Assembly (NCBI GenBank): GCA_050950645.1
Contig: JBMNHZ010000001.1
Span: forward strand, 1 to 64,000
Length of the DNA stretch: 64,000 nt
From: BRH-c25 sp012519325
GTDB taxonomy: Bacteria > Bacillota > Clostridia > Lutisporales > Lutisporaceae
Reading direction: 5' to 3'
Shown piece after piece: positions 16,984-25,955 of the stretch. A program made the position numbers and the translations under genes. Each line of letters begins with the position of its first letter. The first letter of the stretch is position 1. Below the pieces are notes generated by a model. The model ran no database searches. It worked only from the letters and a program-made list of their open reading frames with translations, and had not been told where the DNA came from.

Positions 16984-18990
16984 ATGAACTTTGAAAAACT
17001 GTTGGAGTCCGGCAAAATCGGGAATATGGAGCTTAAGAACCGCATGATTATGCCTGGGATGGGAACAAATCTTGCCGCTGCAGACGGAACAGTCTCCGAT
17101 GTCATAGTCAACTATTATGCAAGAAGAGCCAATGGCGGAGTTGGACTTATCATAACTGAGGTTTGCTGTCCAGATCCCAGCGGCAGGGTTATACCCGGAG
17201 AGATTGAGATTACAAATCTGAGTTTTATGCCCGGTCTTAGCCGTATACCACATGCAGTGCACTCCGGCGGTGCAAAAATATGTCTGCAGCTTGCTCATGG
17301 AGGATGCTTTGCCAGCGAATTCGTTACAGGGAAACAGCCCATTTCTCCCTCTGGCGTAGGTACTTATCAGCTTCCGAATGATAAGCCAAGGGAGATGTCT
17401 GTAGATGAGATAAAAGAGCTTATTGAAAAATACGGATTAGCAGCTGAAAGAGCCCGCAGCTGCGGCTTTGATGCCGTTGAACTTCACGGTGCTCATGGAT
17501 ATATGCCCCTTCAATTCCTATCAGGATATACGAACAGAAGAACCGACGAATATGGAGGGAGCCTTGAGAACAGGGCACGCTTTGCACTTGAAGCTATACG
17601 CTCCATAAAAATGCATGCAGGTGAGGATTTTCCGCTTATATATCGCCTGTCTGCCGACGAGGATGTCCCGAATGGCGTCACTCTTGAAGAAGCCTGCACA
17701 TTTGCAAAATGGGCAGAGGAGGCGGGTGCGGACGCAATCCATGTCTCAGCCGGCACGTGGGATTCGAGGCTCCAGAAGTATTTTGATGTTATGGATGGTA
17801 AGGAATCTCCGGAAGGCAAAAATTTAAGCTATGGAGTAGCAACCTCCATGTGGGTTCCTCCTAATTATACACCGAGAGGATCCCTTGTGCATCTTGCCGC
17901 AGGTGTAAAAAAGGCAGTATCCATACCTGTTATCGCAGTTTGCAGTATCACTCCCGAAATGGGCGAAGAAATATTGAAAAAGGGCGAAGCCGACTTCATA
18001 TCCATTGGCCGCCAGACCATAGCAGATCCTGATTATGCAGCAAAAATTGCAGCCAGGGAACCTAAAAAAATACGCCGCTGCTTAAGGTGCAATGAATGTC
18101 TTGGAGAGGTTATGAAAAGTAATGGCATATCTTGTGCAGTAAATGCAGAAGCGGGAAAAGAATATGAAAGCTTCGTAAATGTTCTTCCTGCTAAGAATAA
18201 GAGGAAGATTGTTGTTGTCGGAGCAGGTCCTGCAGGAATGCAAGCCGCACTCACTGCAACATACAGAGGACATGATGTAACGTTATTTGAAAAAAAACAT
18301 GAGCTGGGAGGCGCCCTCTATTATGTGAGCATACCTGATTTTAAACTGGATTATAGGGATTATACAAATTACCTGATTAATGCAACACAAAACTGCGGTG
18401 CAAAAATAAAAACCGGTGTTGAGGTCACAGCTGATACTATTAAGAAAGAAAATGCCGATGTTGTTATTGTAGCAACAGGTGCTTCCACATTTATTCCTCA
18501 AATCCCGGGCTCAGATGATAAAACCATATACGACCCTCTCGATGTTCTGGATGGGAACATTCCGGAAGGCGAAAATATAATTGTCTGCGGTGCAGGCCTT
18601 GTAGGCTGTGAGGTATCTATGTTCCTATCGGAAAAAGGCAAGAAAGTTGTTATGCTGGATATGCTTCCTGAAATTGCACCCGATATGCCCATATATACCA
18701 AATGGGTTTTGAACTCAAAGCTTGCTGAGCTTCACATCGCAGTTAAGACCGATCACAGGATTATTGAAATGACAGGCAAACACGTAATGTGCATAAACAA
18801 AGACAAAGAGATTGAATACAAAGGCGATGCGGTAGTATGCGCCCTGGGACTGAAACCCAGGCGGGCTCTGTTGGAAGAACTCAGAAACACTTTAAAAAAT
18901 GTTGAGATCATCCCCGTAGGCGATGTTAACAGTTCGAGGAAGATAATGCAAGCTGTCCATGAAGGCTTCCATGCAGCAAGAAGAGTATAA
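16984..18990 (+). CDS. NADH:flavin oxidoreductase / 2,4-dienoyl-CoA reductase-like enzyme
   Basis: A 668-residue old-yellow-enzyme fusion. Residues 1-340 form the FMN barrel (LKNRMIMPGMGTN, the active-site ELHGAHGYMPLQFLS). A cysteine cluster (CLRCNEC...ISCAVN, about residues 363-385) holds a 4Fe-4S cluster; its first three Cys are spaced 2 and 2. Residues about 400-668 form FAD/NAD-binding domains (VVVGAGPAGMQAALTA; IIVCGAGLVGCEVSMFL). Relatives reduce enoates, dienoyl-CoAs or bile-acid intermediates; the substrate here is not deducible. The start ATG has AAGGAGGAA upstream. It is the only large plus-strand gene in this half and is a single-gene unit with its own terminator, which may indicate independent regulation or acquisition. 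Confidence 0.88.
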   Translation: MNFEKLLESGKIGNMELKNRMIMPGMGTNLAAADGTVSDVIVNYYARRANGGVGLIITEVCCPDPSGRVIPGEIEITNLSFMPGLSRIPHAVHSGGAKICLQLAHGGCFASEFVTGKQPISPSGVGTYQLPNDKPREMSVDEIKELIEKYGLAAERARSCGFDAVELHGAHGYMPLQFLSGYTNRRTDEYGGSLENRARFALEAIRSIKMHAGEDFPLIYRLSADEDVPNGVTLEEACTFAKWAEEAGADAIHVSAGTWDSRLQKYFDVMDGKESPEGKNLSYGVATSMWVPPNYTPRGSLVHLAAGVKKAVSIPVIAVCSITPEMGEEILKKGEADFISIGRQTIADPDYAAKIAAREPKKIRRCLRCNECLGEVMKSNGISCAVNAEAGKEYESFVNVLPAKNKRKIVVVGAGPAGMQAALTATYRGHDVTLFEKKHELGGALYYVSIPDFKLDYRDYTNYLINATQNCGAKIKTGVEVTADTIKKENADVVIVATGASTFIPQIPGSDDKTIYDPLDVLDGNIPEGENIIVCGAGLVGCEVSMFLSEKGKKVVMLDMLPEIAPDMPIYTKWVLNSKLAELHIAVKTDHRIIEMTGKHVMCINKDKEIEYKGDAVVCALGLKPRRALLEELRNTLKNVEIIPVGDVNSSRKIMQAVHEGFHAARRV

Positions 18991-18994
18991 GCTG

Positions 18995-19017
18995 AGGTGC
19001 AGTTTTTAACTGCACCT
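18995..19017 (+). terminator. Intrinsic terminator of the flavin oxidoreductase gene
   Basis: AGGTGCAG (18995-19002) pairs with CTGCACCT (19010-19017) and is followed by TTTT, five bases after the TAA stop. Confidence 0.85.
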
Positions 19018-19027
19018 TTTGATAGAT

Positions 19028-20227
19028 TTACCTGTCCTGATTCCCAAGCCAATATATGATTGCATTCCTTAAGTTGTTCAGGAAGGTGGATTTGCTTACG
19101 TCGGTATCGGAAATCAAATTGTACCTTCCCACCTCTTTATCATTTATACTTACAACCAGTTCCCCGATCTTTTCGCCTTTCTTGATGGGTGCACTGAGAA
19201 CCTCAGGCAGCTCCGCTCTTTTTGTTACATTCTTTTCTTCACCCTTATTCAAGAGTACTGAAACATCACTTTCCGCAACTGCATTTATTTTCAGCCTACT
19301 GCCCTTTGAAACATTTACCTCCTGAATCTTATCATCCTTTTTTGCAAGGATTAAGCTGTTGAAATTTGCAAATCCGTAATCAATAAGCTTGCGTGCATCT
19401 TTATTTCTTATACCCACCTTCGGAGAACCCATTACCACACTAATGAGCCTCAGATTATTCCTTTTTGCAGTTACGGAAATACAATACCCTGCTTCCTCAG
19501 TCCATCCCGTCTTTATACCATCCACATCGTCGTAGAATCTAACCATCTTGTTCTTATTGACTAATTCTCTCAGTACATTATTTTTCTTTCCTACATAAAC
19601 CTTTACCATATACTTTGATATGAAATCAAATATCTTCTCATGCTTCAGAAGTTCTCTTGACATTATGGCAACATCATAGGCAGTTGTTACATGCCCATTC
19701 ACGGGAAGGCCGTTGGGATTTACAAAGTTGCTGTCATTGGCGCCCAGTTCTTTTGCCCTCTTATTCATCAGCTTTACAAATTCCTCTTCACTTCCTGATA
19801 TATGCTCAGCCATTGCAATACAAGCATCATTTGCCGATTCCACAGCAATTCCGTATAAAAGCTCTTTTACTGTCCTGACCTCTCCGGCTTCCAAAAGCAG
19901 CATGGTGCCCTTACTGTTCTTACTGGAAGCTTGAGGACTTATGGTAACTTTGTCCTCATAGCTTATTTTTCCGCTGTCCAACGCTTCCATTATTAGGAGC
20001 ATTGTCATTACTTTAGTAACGCTGGCGGGAGCTAATTTTTCCCGGGAATTCTGTTCATATATTATTTTACCCGTTCCGTAATCCATAAGTACCGCCGATT
20101 TACAATTTAAATTCATATCCTCTCTTGCATATGCCTTAATTGTAAATCCAAAAGAAATAACTGCAATTATGGTAATATAACATATTAGCTTCCAGGATAA
20201 TTTTTTTATACTTGCTGAGTTATACAT
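19028..20227 (-). CDS. dacF: D-alanyl-D-alanine carboxypeptidase DacF-like
   Basis: A 399-residue serine DD-carboxypeptidase. An N-terminal hydrophobic signal segment (about residues 12-34) precedes the motifs SVTK (Ser69-Lys72), SAN (VESANDACIAM) and KTG (GIKTGWTEEAG). Family members trim peptidoglycan side chains and DacF controls cross-linking of the spore cortex. The neighbourhood dacF, pdp, pnp, deoB, xerD, spoIIM matches the Bacillus arrangement around dacF, which supports the name. It converges on the flavin oxidoreductase gene. Confidence 0.87.
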   Translation of the reverse strand: MYNSASIKKLSWKLICYITIIAVISFGFTIKAYAREDMNLNCKSAVLMDYGTGKIIYEQNSREKLAPASVTKVMTMLLIMEALDSGKISYEDKVTISPQASSKNSKGTMLLLEAGEVRTVKELLYGIAVESANDACIAMAEHISGSEEEFVKLMNKRAKELGANDSNFVNPNGLPVNGHVTTAYDVAIMSRELLKHEKIFDFISKYMVKVYVGKKNNVLRELVNKNKMVRFYDDVDGIKTGWTEEAGYCISVTAKRNNLRLISVVMGSPKVGIRNKDARKLIDYGFANFNSLILAKKDDKIQEVNVSKGSRLKINAVAESDVSVLLNKGEEKNVTKRAELPEVLSAPIKKGEKIGELVVSINDKEVGRYNLISDTDVSKSTFLNNLRNAIIYWLGNQDR

Positions 20228-20300
20228 AACAATCCTCCTACTTGATTTGTTTACATTTATGTTACCCTACAGAAGAATCTGTTATGCAATTTCAAAACAT

Positions 20301-21575
20301 CTATTCAACTATTACGGAAACTCCGTCCGGTATGACGGTAATTTTGGAATCCTTCCTTCCCAATATAACATCAGCCTTTGCAATAGCTTCTGCCACAGAT
20401 TGTGCGGGAATCATGTGCAAATCCCTTACCATTTCCTCCGGCGCATCCGATATATAAACAACCGCTGCTTTTTTTAAAATGCGCGCGAATATCTGCGACT
20501 GCCATTGATCAGCAATTGTCTCTTCTCTCGGAGTAGCCAGGAACCTATCCATCAGCTTATTAATATTTTTTTCTTCCTTGAATGTTCTGAAGAATTCTTC
20601 TCCTCCATGGCCATCATTTGATTTTGCAGCCATTATTATTACACCGCCTTCATTTACAGTTGCTTCGGCTGCCGTCATACCCTTCACTGCCTGATATATA
20701 TTCTGGTCAAGAGGATACCCTCCATTTGTCGAAATGACTATGTCTGACATTGCCCTGTCAACCCTGCACTGGTTTTTCAGGAAGCGGCAGCCTTCCATAT
20801 GAGCAAGCTCGCAGTCCCCTGCAACTGCGTAGATCACCTCTTTATCGGAATTAATAATAACATTCACAATAAAATCCAACCCAACTGCCCTGGCTGCATG
20901 AAGCATATCCTTATGTATCGGATTTCCTTCAAGAACCCCTGTTCTTGATTTTGCATCATCTATGAATTGTGAATTGTGATTGTACATAACTGTTTTTCTG
21001 CTTGCAATTCCGGGAAGAACACTTTTTCTACCTCCTGAGAAGCCTGCAAAAAAATGAGGTTCTATAAAACCTTCGGAAACAAGCAAATCTGCTTCTGCAG
21101 CTATTTTATTTATTATCAGTTCTCCTCCTGAAGGAAGCAACCCTATATTGACGAGCATACTTTTGTCATCACAATCATGGACATGTATTTTTTCCTTAGC
21201 AGTTATTTCCTGTCCGAACTTTTCCTCAAGCTCAGCAGCTGTTGTGCCTCTATGGCATCCCGTTGATATCAGAATTGTAATATCGGCATCCGGATTGCCT
21301 TTCCTTATTTCAGAAAGAATTAACGGCATTATTATTCTGCTGGGTACCGGCCTTGTATGATCACTTGCTATTATGGCAATCTTATTCTTACCCTTTGCCA
21401 TTTCCCTTAATGCGGGTGTCCCTATCGGGTTTTCAACAGCCTTTTTTACAATCTCCTCCTGGCTTAGTTCTGCTTTATAGTGATGTAATTCCGGAACCAG
21501 AACGGCATTCAGCCTTTCTTCAGGTATTTCTGATTCAATGTATCCTTTCCCATACGGCAATTTGATTTTTTGCAT
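20301..21575 (-). CDS. larA: LarA-family nickel-pincer racemase/epimerase (DUF2088)
   Basis: A 424-residue member of the lactate racemase LarA superfamily. Conserved elements are IIASDHTRPVPS, ISTGCHRGTT, and EPHFFAGFSGGRKSVLPGIA with the His and the Lys that binds the pincer cofactor in LarA, then YNHNS. LarA enzymes interconvert stereoisomers of 2-hydroxyacids with a nickel-pincer nucleotide made by LarB, LarC and LarE. None of those three is in this window, and many LarA relatives act on substrates other than lactate, so the substrate is open. It sits between pdp and dacF with its own ribosome-binding site (GGAGGAG). Confidence 0.8.
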   Translation of the reverse strand: MQKIKLPYGKGYIESEIPEERLNAVLVPELHHYKAELSQEEIVKKAVENPIGTPALREMAKGKNKIAIIASDHTRPVPSRIIMPLILSEIRKGNPDADITILISTGCHRGTTAAELEEKFGQEITAKEKIHVHDCDDKSMLVNIGLLPSGGELIINKIAAEADLLVSEGFIEPHFFAGFSGGRKSVLPGIASRKTVMYNHNSQFIDDAKSRTGVLEGNPIHKDMLHAARAVGLDFIVNVIINSDKEVIYAVAGDCELAHMEGCRFLKNQCRVDRAMSDIVISTNGGYPLDQNIYQAVKGMTAAEATVNEGGVIIMAAKSNDGHGGEEFFRTFKEEKNINKLMDRFLATPREETIADQWQSQIFARILKKAAVVYISDAPEEMVRDLHMIPAQSVAEAIAKADVILGRKDSKITVIPDGVSVIVE

Positions 21576-21693
21576 AATACCTGCTCCTCCAATTTATAAA
21601 TATATTCAGCAATTTGTACATAAATAATGATATCAGTTATAGTCGCTCTATAAAAGCTTACATTTCCTCGCGTTTATAACAAAAATACACCGT

Positions 21694-22995
21694 TTATCCG
21701 ATTACATCATATATATATTTTTCTATTATTTTTTGTTTGTTCCCTATACTGTAAGCTTTAAGAGCAATCTGCTCCGCTTCCCCGGTGTCCTGCAAATTAG
21801 TATGAAGTACACATAGGATATCTCCCGGCTGCGTTTTATCTCCAACCTTCTTTTTCATGCTTATTCCGGCTGAATAGTCTATTTTGTCTTCTTTGGTTTT
21901 TCTTCCTGCACCCAAGAGCATTGCAGAAACACCTATACATTCCGCATCAATTGATGTAACATAGCCTTCTTCTACCGCTCTAACTTCTACATGATATTTT
22001 GCCTTCGGCAGCTTTTCAATATTGTCAACCACGTCCGGATCCCCGCCTTGTATCTGTATCAGCAGCTTCAGCTTATCAATAGCCTTACCGGTTCTGATTA
22101 CTTCCTTTAATTCCACCTGTGCTTTTTCAAAGTCTTCATAAGCACCACCGAGTACCGCCATATGGGAAGCAATAGTCAATGCCACTTCAGTTTCGTCCCT
22201 TGGACCTTTTCCTTTAAGTACATCAATGGCTTCAATTACTTCGTTGGAATTACCTACTTCATGTCCCAGGGGCTGACTCATATCAGTCACTACTGCTACA
22301 ATTTTCCTTTTCAATGATTTGCCGATTTCAACCATTGTCCCTGCAAGCTCACAAGCTTCCTCAACAGACTTCATAAAAGCACCTGAACCTGCTTTGACAT
22401 CAAGAACTATACAATCTGCACCGGAAGCAATCTTTTTACTCATTATGGAGCTTGCAATCAGTGGAATACTGTCAACAGTTGCTGTTACATCCCTTAGAGC
22501 ATACAACTTCTTGTCTGCGGGCACAAGGTTTCCTGATTGTCCGGAAATAGCCATTTTGTACTTGTTCACATTGTAAATAAATTCTTCTCCGGTCAATTCC
22601 GTTCTGAAACCGGGGATGGATTCCAGCTTATCTATAGTTCCTCCGGTATGCCCTAATCCTCTGCCGCTCATCTTTGCAACTGGAATGCCTAAGGAAGCAA
22701 CCAGCGGGATAACAATCAAACTGATCTTATCTCCTACTCCTCCCGTAGAGTGCTTGTCAACCTTCACTCCTTCTATTGCCGAGAGGTCAACTGTCTCGCC
22801 CGAGTTTACCATAGCCATTGTAAGATCCGCTGTTTCCTTTTTGCTCATTCCTCTAAAATAAATGGCCATCAGCAGTGCAGCTGCCTGATAGTCAGGTATC
22901 CTTCCGCCTGTATACCCGTTTACGAAGAATTGAATTTCTTCCTTTGTCAATTCTCCACCGTTCCTTTTCTTGACTATAATATCATACATCCTCAT
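21694..22995 (-). CDS. pdp: Pyrimidine-nucleoside phosphorylase
   Basis: A 433-residue phosphorylase converting (deoxy)uridine or thymidine plus phosphate to the base and (deoxy)ribose-1-phosphate. The phosphate-binding signature is DKHSTGGVGDKISL, with SGRGLGHTGGTIDKLES typical of the family. The ATG at 22995 overlaps the TAA of the upstream purine nucleoside phosphorylase (TAATG), so they are coupled. With deoB and the purine phosphorylases it forms a nucleoside-salvage operon. Confidence 0.93.
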   Translation of the reverse strand: MRMYDIIVKKRNGGELTKEEIQFFVNGYTGGRIPDYQAAALLMAIYFRGMSKKETADLTMAMVNSGETVDLSAIEGVKVDKHSTGGVGDKISLIVIPLVASLGIPVAKMSGRGLGHTGGTIDKLESIPGFRTELTGEEFIYNVNKYKMAISGQSGNLVPADKKLYALRDVTATVDSIPLIASSIMSKKIASGADCIVLDVKAGSGAFMKSVEEACELAGTMVEIGKSLKRKIVAVVTDMSQPLGHEVGNSNEVIEAIDVLKGKGPRDETEVALTIASHMAVLGGAYEDFEKAQVELKEVIRTGKAIDKLKLLIQIQGGDPDVVDNIEKLPKAKYHVEVRAVEEGYVTSIDAECIGVSAMLLGAGRKTKEDKIDYSAGISMKKKVGDKTQPGDILCVLHTNLQDTGEAEQIALKAYSIGNKQKIIEKYIYDVIG

Positions 22996-23819
22996 TAAAG
23001 CTGCACCTCTTTTATAAATTGCTTAATCAGAGATACAAATTTTGGTTTTACTGATTCTGCAACCTTTACTATCTCTTCATGAGTCGGTGCCGTCATTGTG
23101 TCTGGAATAGCCATATCAGTAATACAGGACACTCCTGCCACCTTAAGTCCGCAGTGCCTTGCAACAATTGCCTCCGGTACCGTAGACATGCCCACCGTAT
23201 CGGAGCCAAGCTTTATCATCATTGAAAGCTCTGCTTTTGTAGAATAGTTTGGTCCGCTCACAGCCCCATATACTCCTTTGTGTACTTTTATGCCCTGAAC
23301 AGCAGCAATCTTCTCCAGCAGTTCAACCAATCCTCTGTCATATACCTCAGACATATCAGGAAAACGAGGCCCGAATTCCTCCAGGTTAGGCCCTATCAGA
23401 GGATTTGTGCCCATGAAGTTTATATGGTCGGTAATTATCATAATGTCTCCGGCCTTAAAGCTTGGGTTCAATCCTCCGCAGGCATTGCTTGCAACAAGAA
23501 GCTTGATACCCAGTTTCTTCATAACTCTGACCGGCATCGTAACCTCCTGCATGCTGTAGCCCTCATAGTAATGGAATCTCCCTTGCATGGCAATAATTCT
23601 TTTCCCCTCAAGATGCCCCAGTATTAACCTTCCTTCGTGTCCGAACACAGTAGATACCGGAAATTCCGGTATATCCCCATAATCAATTACCGATACCTTA
23701 TCAATATAATCTCCCAATGAACCCAATCCGGTACCGAGCACTATGCCTATCTCCGGCTCAAGCTCTGAGTTCCGCCTGATAAATTCCGTCGATTTCTCGA
23801 TTCTCTCCATTAAATTCAT
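22995..23819 (-). CDS. punA: Purine nucleoside phosphorylase, paralogue 1
   Basis: A 274-residue trimeric-type purine nucleoside phosphorylase. It shows IVLGTGLGSLGDYID, the phosphate-binding VFGHEGRLILG, MQGRFHYYEGYSM, ASNACGGLNPSFKAGDIM and GAVSGPNYSTKAE. The last segment is SGPNYST where paralogue 2 has TGPSYETPAE. The enzyme cleaves purine nucleosides to base plus ribose-1-phosphate. It follows paralogue 2 after 18 bases and overlaps pdp. Confidence 0.9.
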   Translation of the reverse strand: MNLMERIEKSTEFIRRNSELEPEIGIVLGTGLGSLGDYIDKVSVIDYGDIPEFPVSTVFGHEGRLILGHLEGKRIIAMQGRFHYYEGYSMQEVTMPVRVMKKLGIKLLVASNACGGLNPSFKAGDIMIITDHINFMGTNPLIGPNLEEFGPRFPDMSEVYDRGLVELLEKIAAVQGIKVHKGVYGAVSGPNYSTKAELSMMIKLGSDTVGMSTVPEAIVARHCGLKVAGVSCITDMAIPDTMTAPTHEEIVKVAESVKPKFVSLIKQFIKEVQL

Positions 23820-23837
23820 ATCGCCACCCCCAATTTA

Positions 23838-24668
23838 TCATACTTCCATTTTCTCAACAACACTCTTAATAAGCTTGGAAAAGTCACCCTTAACCCTTTC
23901 GGCAGTCTCCATAACCTCTTTGTGATTAAGGGGAGCATCCAGTATACCTGCAGCCATATTGGTAATGCAGGATATTCCTACAGTTTCAATACCGCAGTGA
24001 TTTGCAGCCAGTACTTCGGGTACGGTAGACATTCCGACCGCATCAGCTCCCAATATCCTGAAGGCTCTTATTTCAGCAGGTGTCTCATAGCTTGGCCCTG
24101 TAAGGAATAAGTAATTTCCCTCCTGCAGCCTTATACCATTCGAATAGGCACATTCCCTTACTATTTCTATCAATTCTTTTGAATATGCCGCCGACATATC
24201 AGGGAACCGAGGGCCTAAAGCTTCAAGGTTGGGCCCAATCAGCGGATTATTATTTGTATAGTTTATATGATCTTTAATTATCATTAAGTCTCCGGGCTTG
24301 AAGCTTGTATTTATTCCTCCGGCCGCATTTGTGACTATAAGCTTCTTTATACCAAGAAAATTGAAAACCCATATAGGAAAAGCAACTTCCTTCATATTAT
24401 AGCCTTCATAATAATGAAATCTTCCTTGCATGAATACCACTCTTTTGCCGCCCATTTTGCCGAATACAAGTCTTCCTTTGTGTCCCTGCACTGTGGATAC
24501 CGGAAATCCGGGTATTTCCTTATATTCTATTACTCTTTTATCCTCTGCTTCCTCCGCTAGTTCACCCAGTCCCGAACCGAGTATAAGAGCAATTCTGGGG
24601 GCAGCTCCTTCTCTTTCCAGTAAAAAACTTCCGGCTTCATTTATTACTGATAACAAGTTCTTTTGCAT
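23838..24668 (-). CDS. Purine nucleoside phosphorylase, paralogue 2
   Basis: A 276-residue second purine nucleoside phosphorylase, clearly homologous to its neighbour along the whole length (ILGSGLGELAEEAE, VQGHKGRLVFG, MQGRFHYYEGYNM, TNAAGGINTSFKPGDLM, LTGPSYETPAEIRAFRILG). This copy keeps the canonical TGPSYETPAE segment. The Asn in CITNMAAGIL supports purine preference in both. Tandem copies suggest a duplication followed by divergence in substrate range. It starts 18 bases after deoB. Confidence 0.9.
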   Translation of the reverse strand: MQKNLLSVINEAGSFLLEREGAAPRIALILGSGLGELAEEAEDKRVIEYKEIPGFPVSTVQGHKGRLVFGKMGGKRVVFMQGRFHYYEGYNMKEVAFPIWVFNFLGIKKLIVTNAAGGINTSFKPGDLMIIKDHINYTNNNPLIGPNLEALGPRFPDMSAAYSKELIEIVRECAYSNGIRLQEGNYLFLTGPSYETPAEIRAFRILGADAVGMSTVPEVLAANHCGIETVGISCITNMAAGILDAPLNHKEVMETAERVKGDFSKLIKSVVEKMEV

Positions 24669-24686
24669 GTGAAATCACTCCATTTG

Positions 24687-25862
24687 TTAGATTTGATAAA
24701 TTTCCTCCTTAAAGGATTTACCGTCAATTTCTATAGGAAGTCCCAAAAAATCCAGTACTGTTGCGCCTATATCTGAAAAGCTTTCCCTTGTGCCTATGTC
24801 CGCACCTTGTCTAACATGCCTGCCATATACCAATATAGGTATGTATTCTCTGGAATGATCCGTACTGCTTGTAGTCGGATCACAACCATGATCTGCAGTA
24901 ATAATCAACATATCTGAGTCTTTCATTGCTGCAAAAATCTCAGGAAGCCTGTTATCAAAAGATGCAAGGGCACCCGCATACCCTTCAGTATCATTTCTGT
25001 GCCCGTAAAGCATGTCAAAATCCACAAGATTGGCAAATATCAATCCTTTTTTGCCTTCTGCCATGTACTTCAGAATCTCATCCACAGCCTCCATATTATC
25101 CTTTGTATGTACCGCTTCGGTAATACCTTCACCTGCAAAAATATCTTCTATCTTTCCAACAGCCGTTACATTCATGCCATTTTCTACTATAATATCAAGC
25201 ATTGTCTTTCTAATGGGCTTCAAGGAAAAATCCCTTCTGTTTGAGGTACGCTTATAGCTTCCGTTTTTTCCAAGAAACGGCCTTGCAATAACACGTCCTA
25301 CCGCATACTCGTCCTTTAGCAGTGCCCTTGCTTTCTCACATATTTCATAAAGCTTCGGGAGGGGTATTACCTCCTCATGGGCTGCTATTTGAAATACACT
25401 GTCTGCCGAAGTATATATTATGGGATAACCTGTCTCTACATGTTTATCACCAAGTCTTGTAATTATCTCTGTCCCTGATGCTGCTTCATTTCCAAGGATT
25501 TTTACACCTATGGACTTTTCAAAGGAATCTATAAGTTCTTGAGGAAAGCCCTCCGGAAATGTAGGAAATGCCCGTGTCAAAGTTACTCCGGCTATTTCCC
25601 AATGGCCTGTGGTTGTATCCTTCCCGGGAGAAGCTTCTTTTGCCCTACCGAAGCTTCCTGCAGGTTTCTCAGCAATTTGCAAACCTAGACTTTTGTCAAT
25701 ATTTCCAATGCCAAGAGCTTCAAGATTCTTTAATCTGAAATTTTTTACTTTCTTTGCAATATTTCCCAGGGTATTGCTTCCTGAATCTCCATATAGACCG
25801 GCGTCAGGCATTTCACCTATTCCTACACTGTCCAAAACTATAAGTATTACTCTGTCTACCAT
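24687..25862 (-). CDS. deoB: Phosphopentomutase
   Basis: A 391-residue metal-dependent phosphopentomutase that interconverts (deoxy)ribose-1- and 5-phosphate, linking nucleoside phosphorolysis to central metabolism. Metal-ligand motifs are VLDSVGIGEMPDA, GKDTTTGHWE (with the phosphorylated Thr), TADHGCDPTT and TDHSREYIP. Strong ribosome-binding site AAGGAGGTGG. First gene of the deoB-pnp-punA-pdp operon, downstream of xerD and its terminator. Confidence 0.94.
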   Translation of the reverse strand: MVDRVILIVLDSVGIGEMPDAGLYGDSGSNTLGNIAKKVKNFRLKNLEALGIGNIDKSLGLQIAEKPAGSFGRAKEASPGKDTTTGHWEIAGVTLTRAFPTFPEGFPQELIDSFEKSIGVKILGNEAASGTEIITRLGDKHVETGYPIIYTSADSVFQIAAHEEVIPLPKLYEICEKARALLKDEYAVGRVIARPFLGKNGSYKRTSNRRDFSLKPIRKTMLDIIVENGMNVTAVGKIEDIFAGEGITEAVHTKDNMEAVDEILKYMAEGKKGLIFANLVDFDMLYGHRNDTEGYAGALASFDNRLPEIFAAMKDSDMLIITADHGCDPTTSSTDHSREYIPILVYGRHVRQGADIGTRESFSDIGATVLDFLGLPIEIDGKSFKEEIYQI

Positions 25863-25936
25863 ATTTCCACCTCCTTAAATTGAATATGTCCATGCGACTT
25901 TTCTGAAGGAGCTCCGGCACAGGTAGTTAAATTAAA

Positions 25937-25955
25937 AAGGGCTTTTTAAGCCCTT
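25937..25955 (-). terminator. Intrinsic terminator of xerD
   Basis: AAGGGCT (25937-25943) pairs with AGCCCTT (25949-25955); on the minus strand the stem is followed by TTTTTAAT. The xerD stop TAA (25948-25946) is in the loop. Confidence 0.8.
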
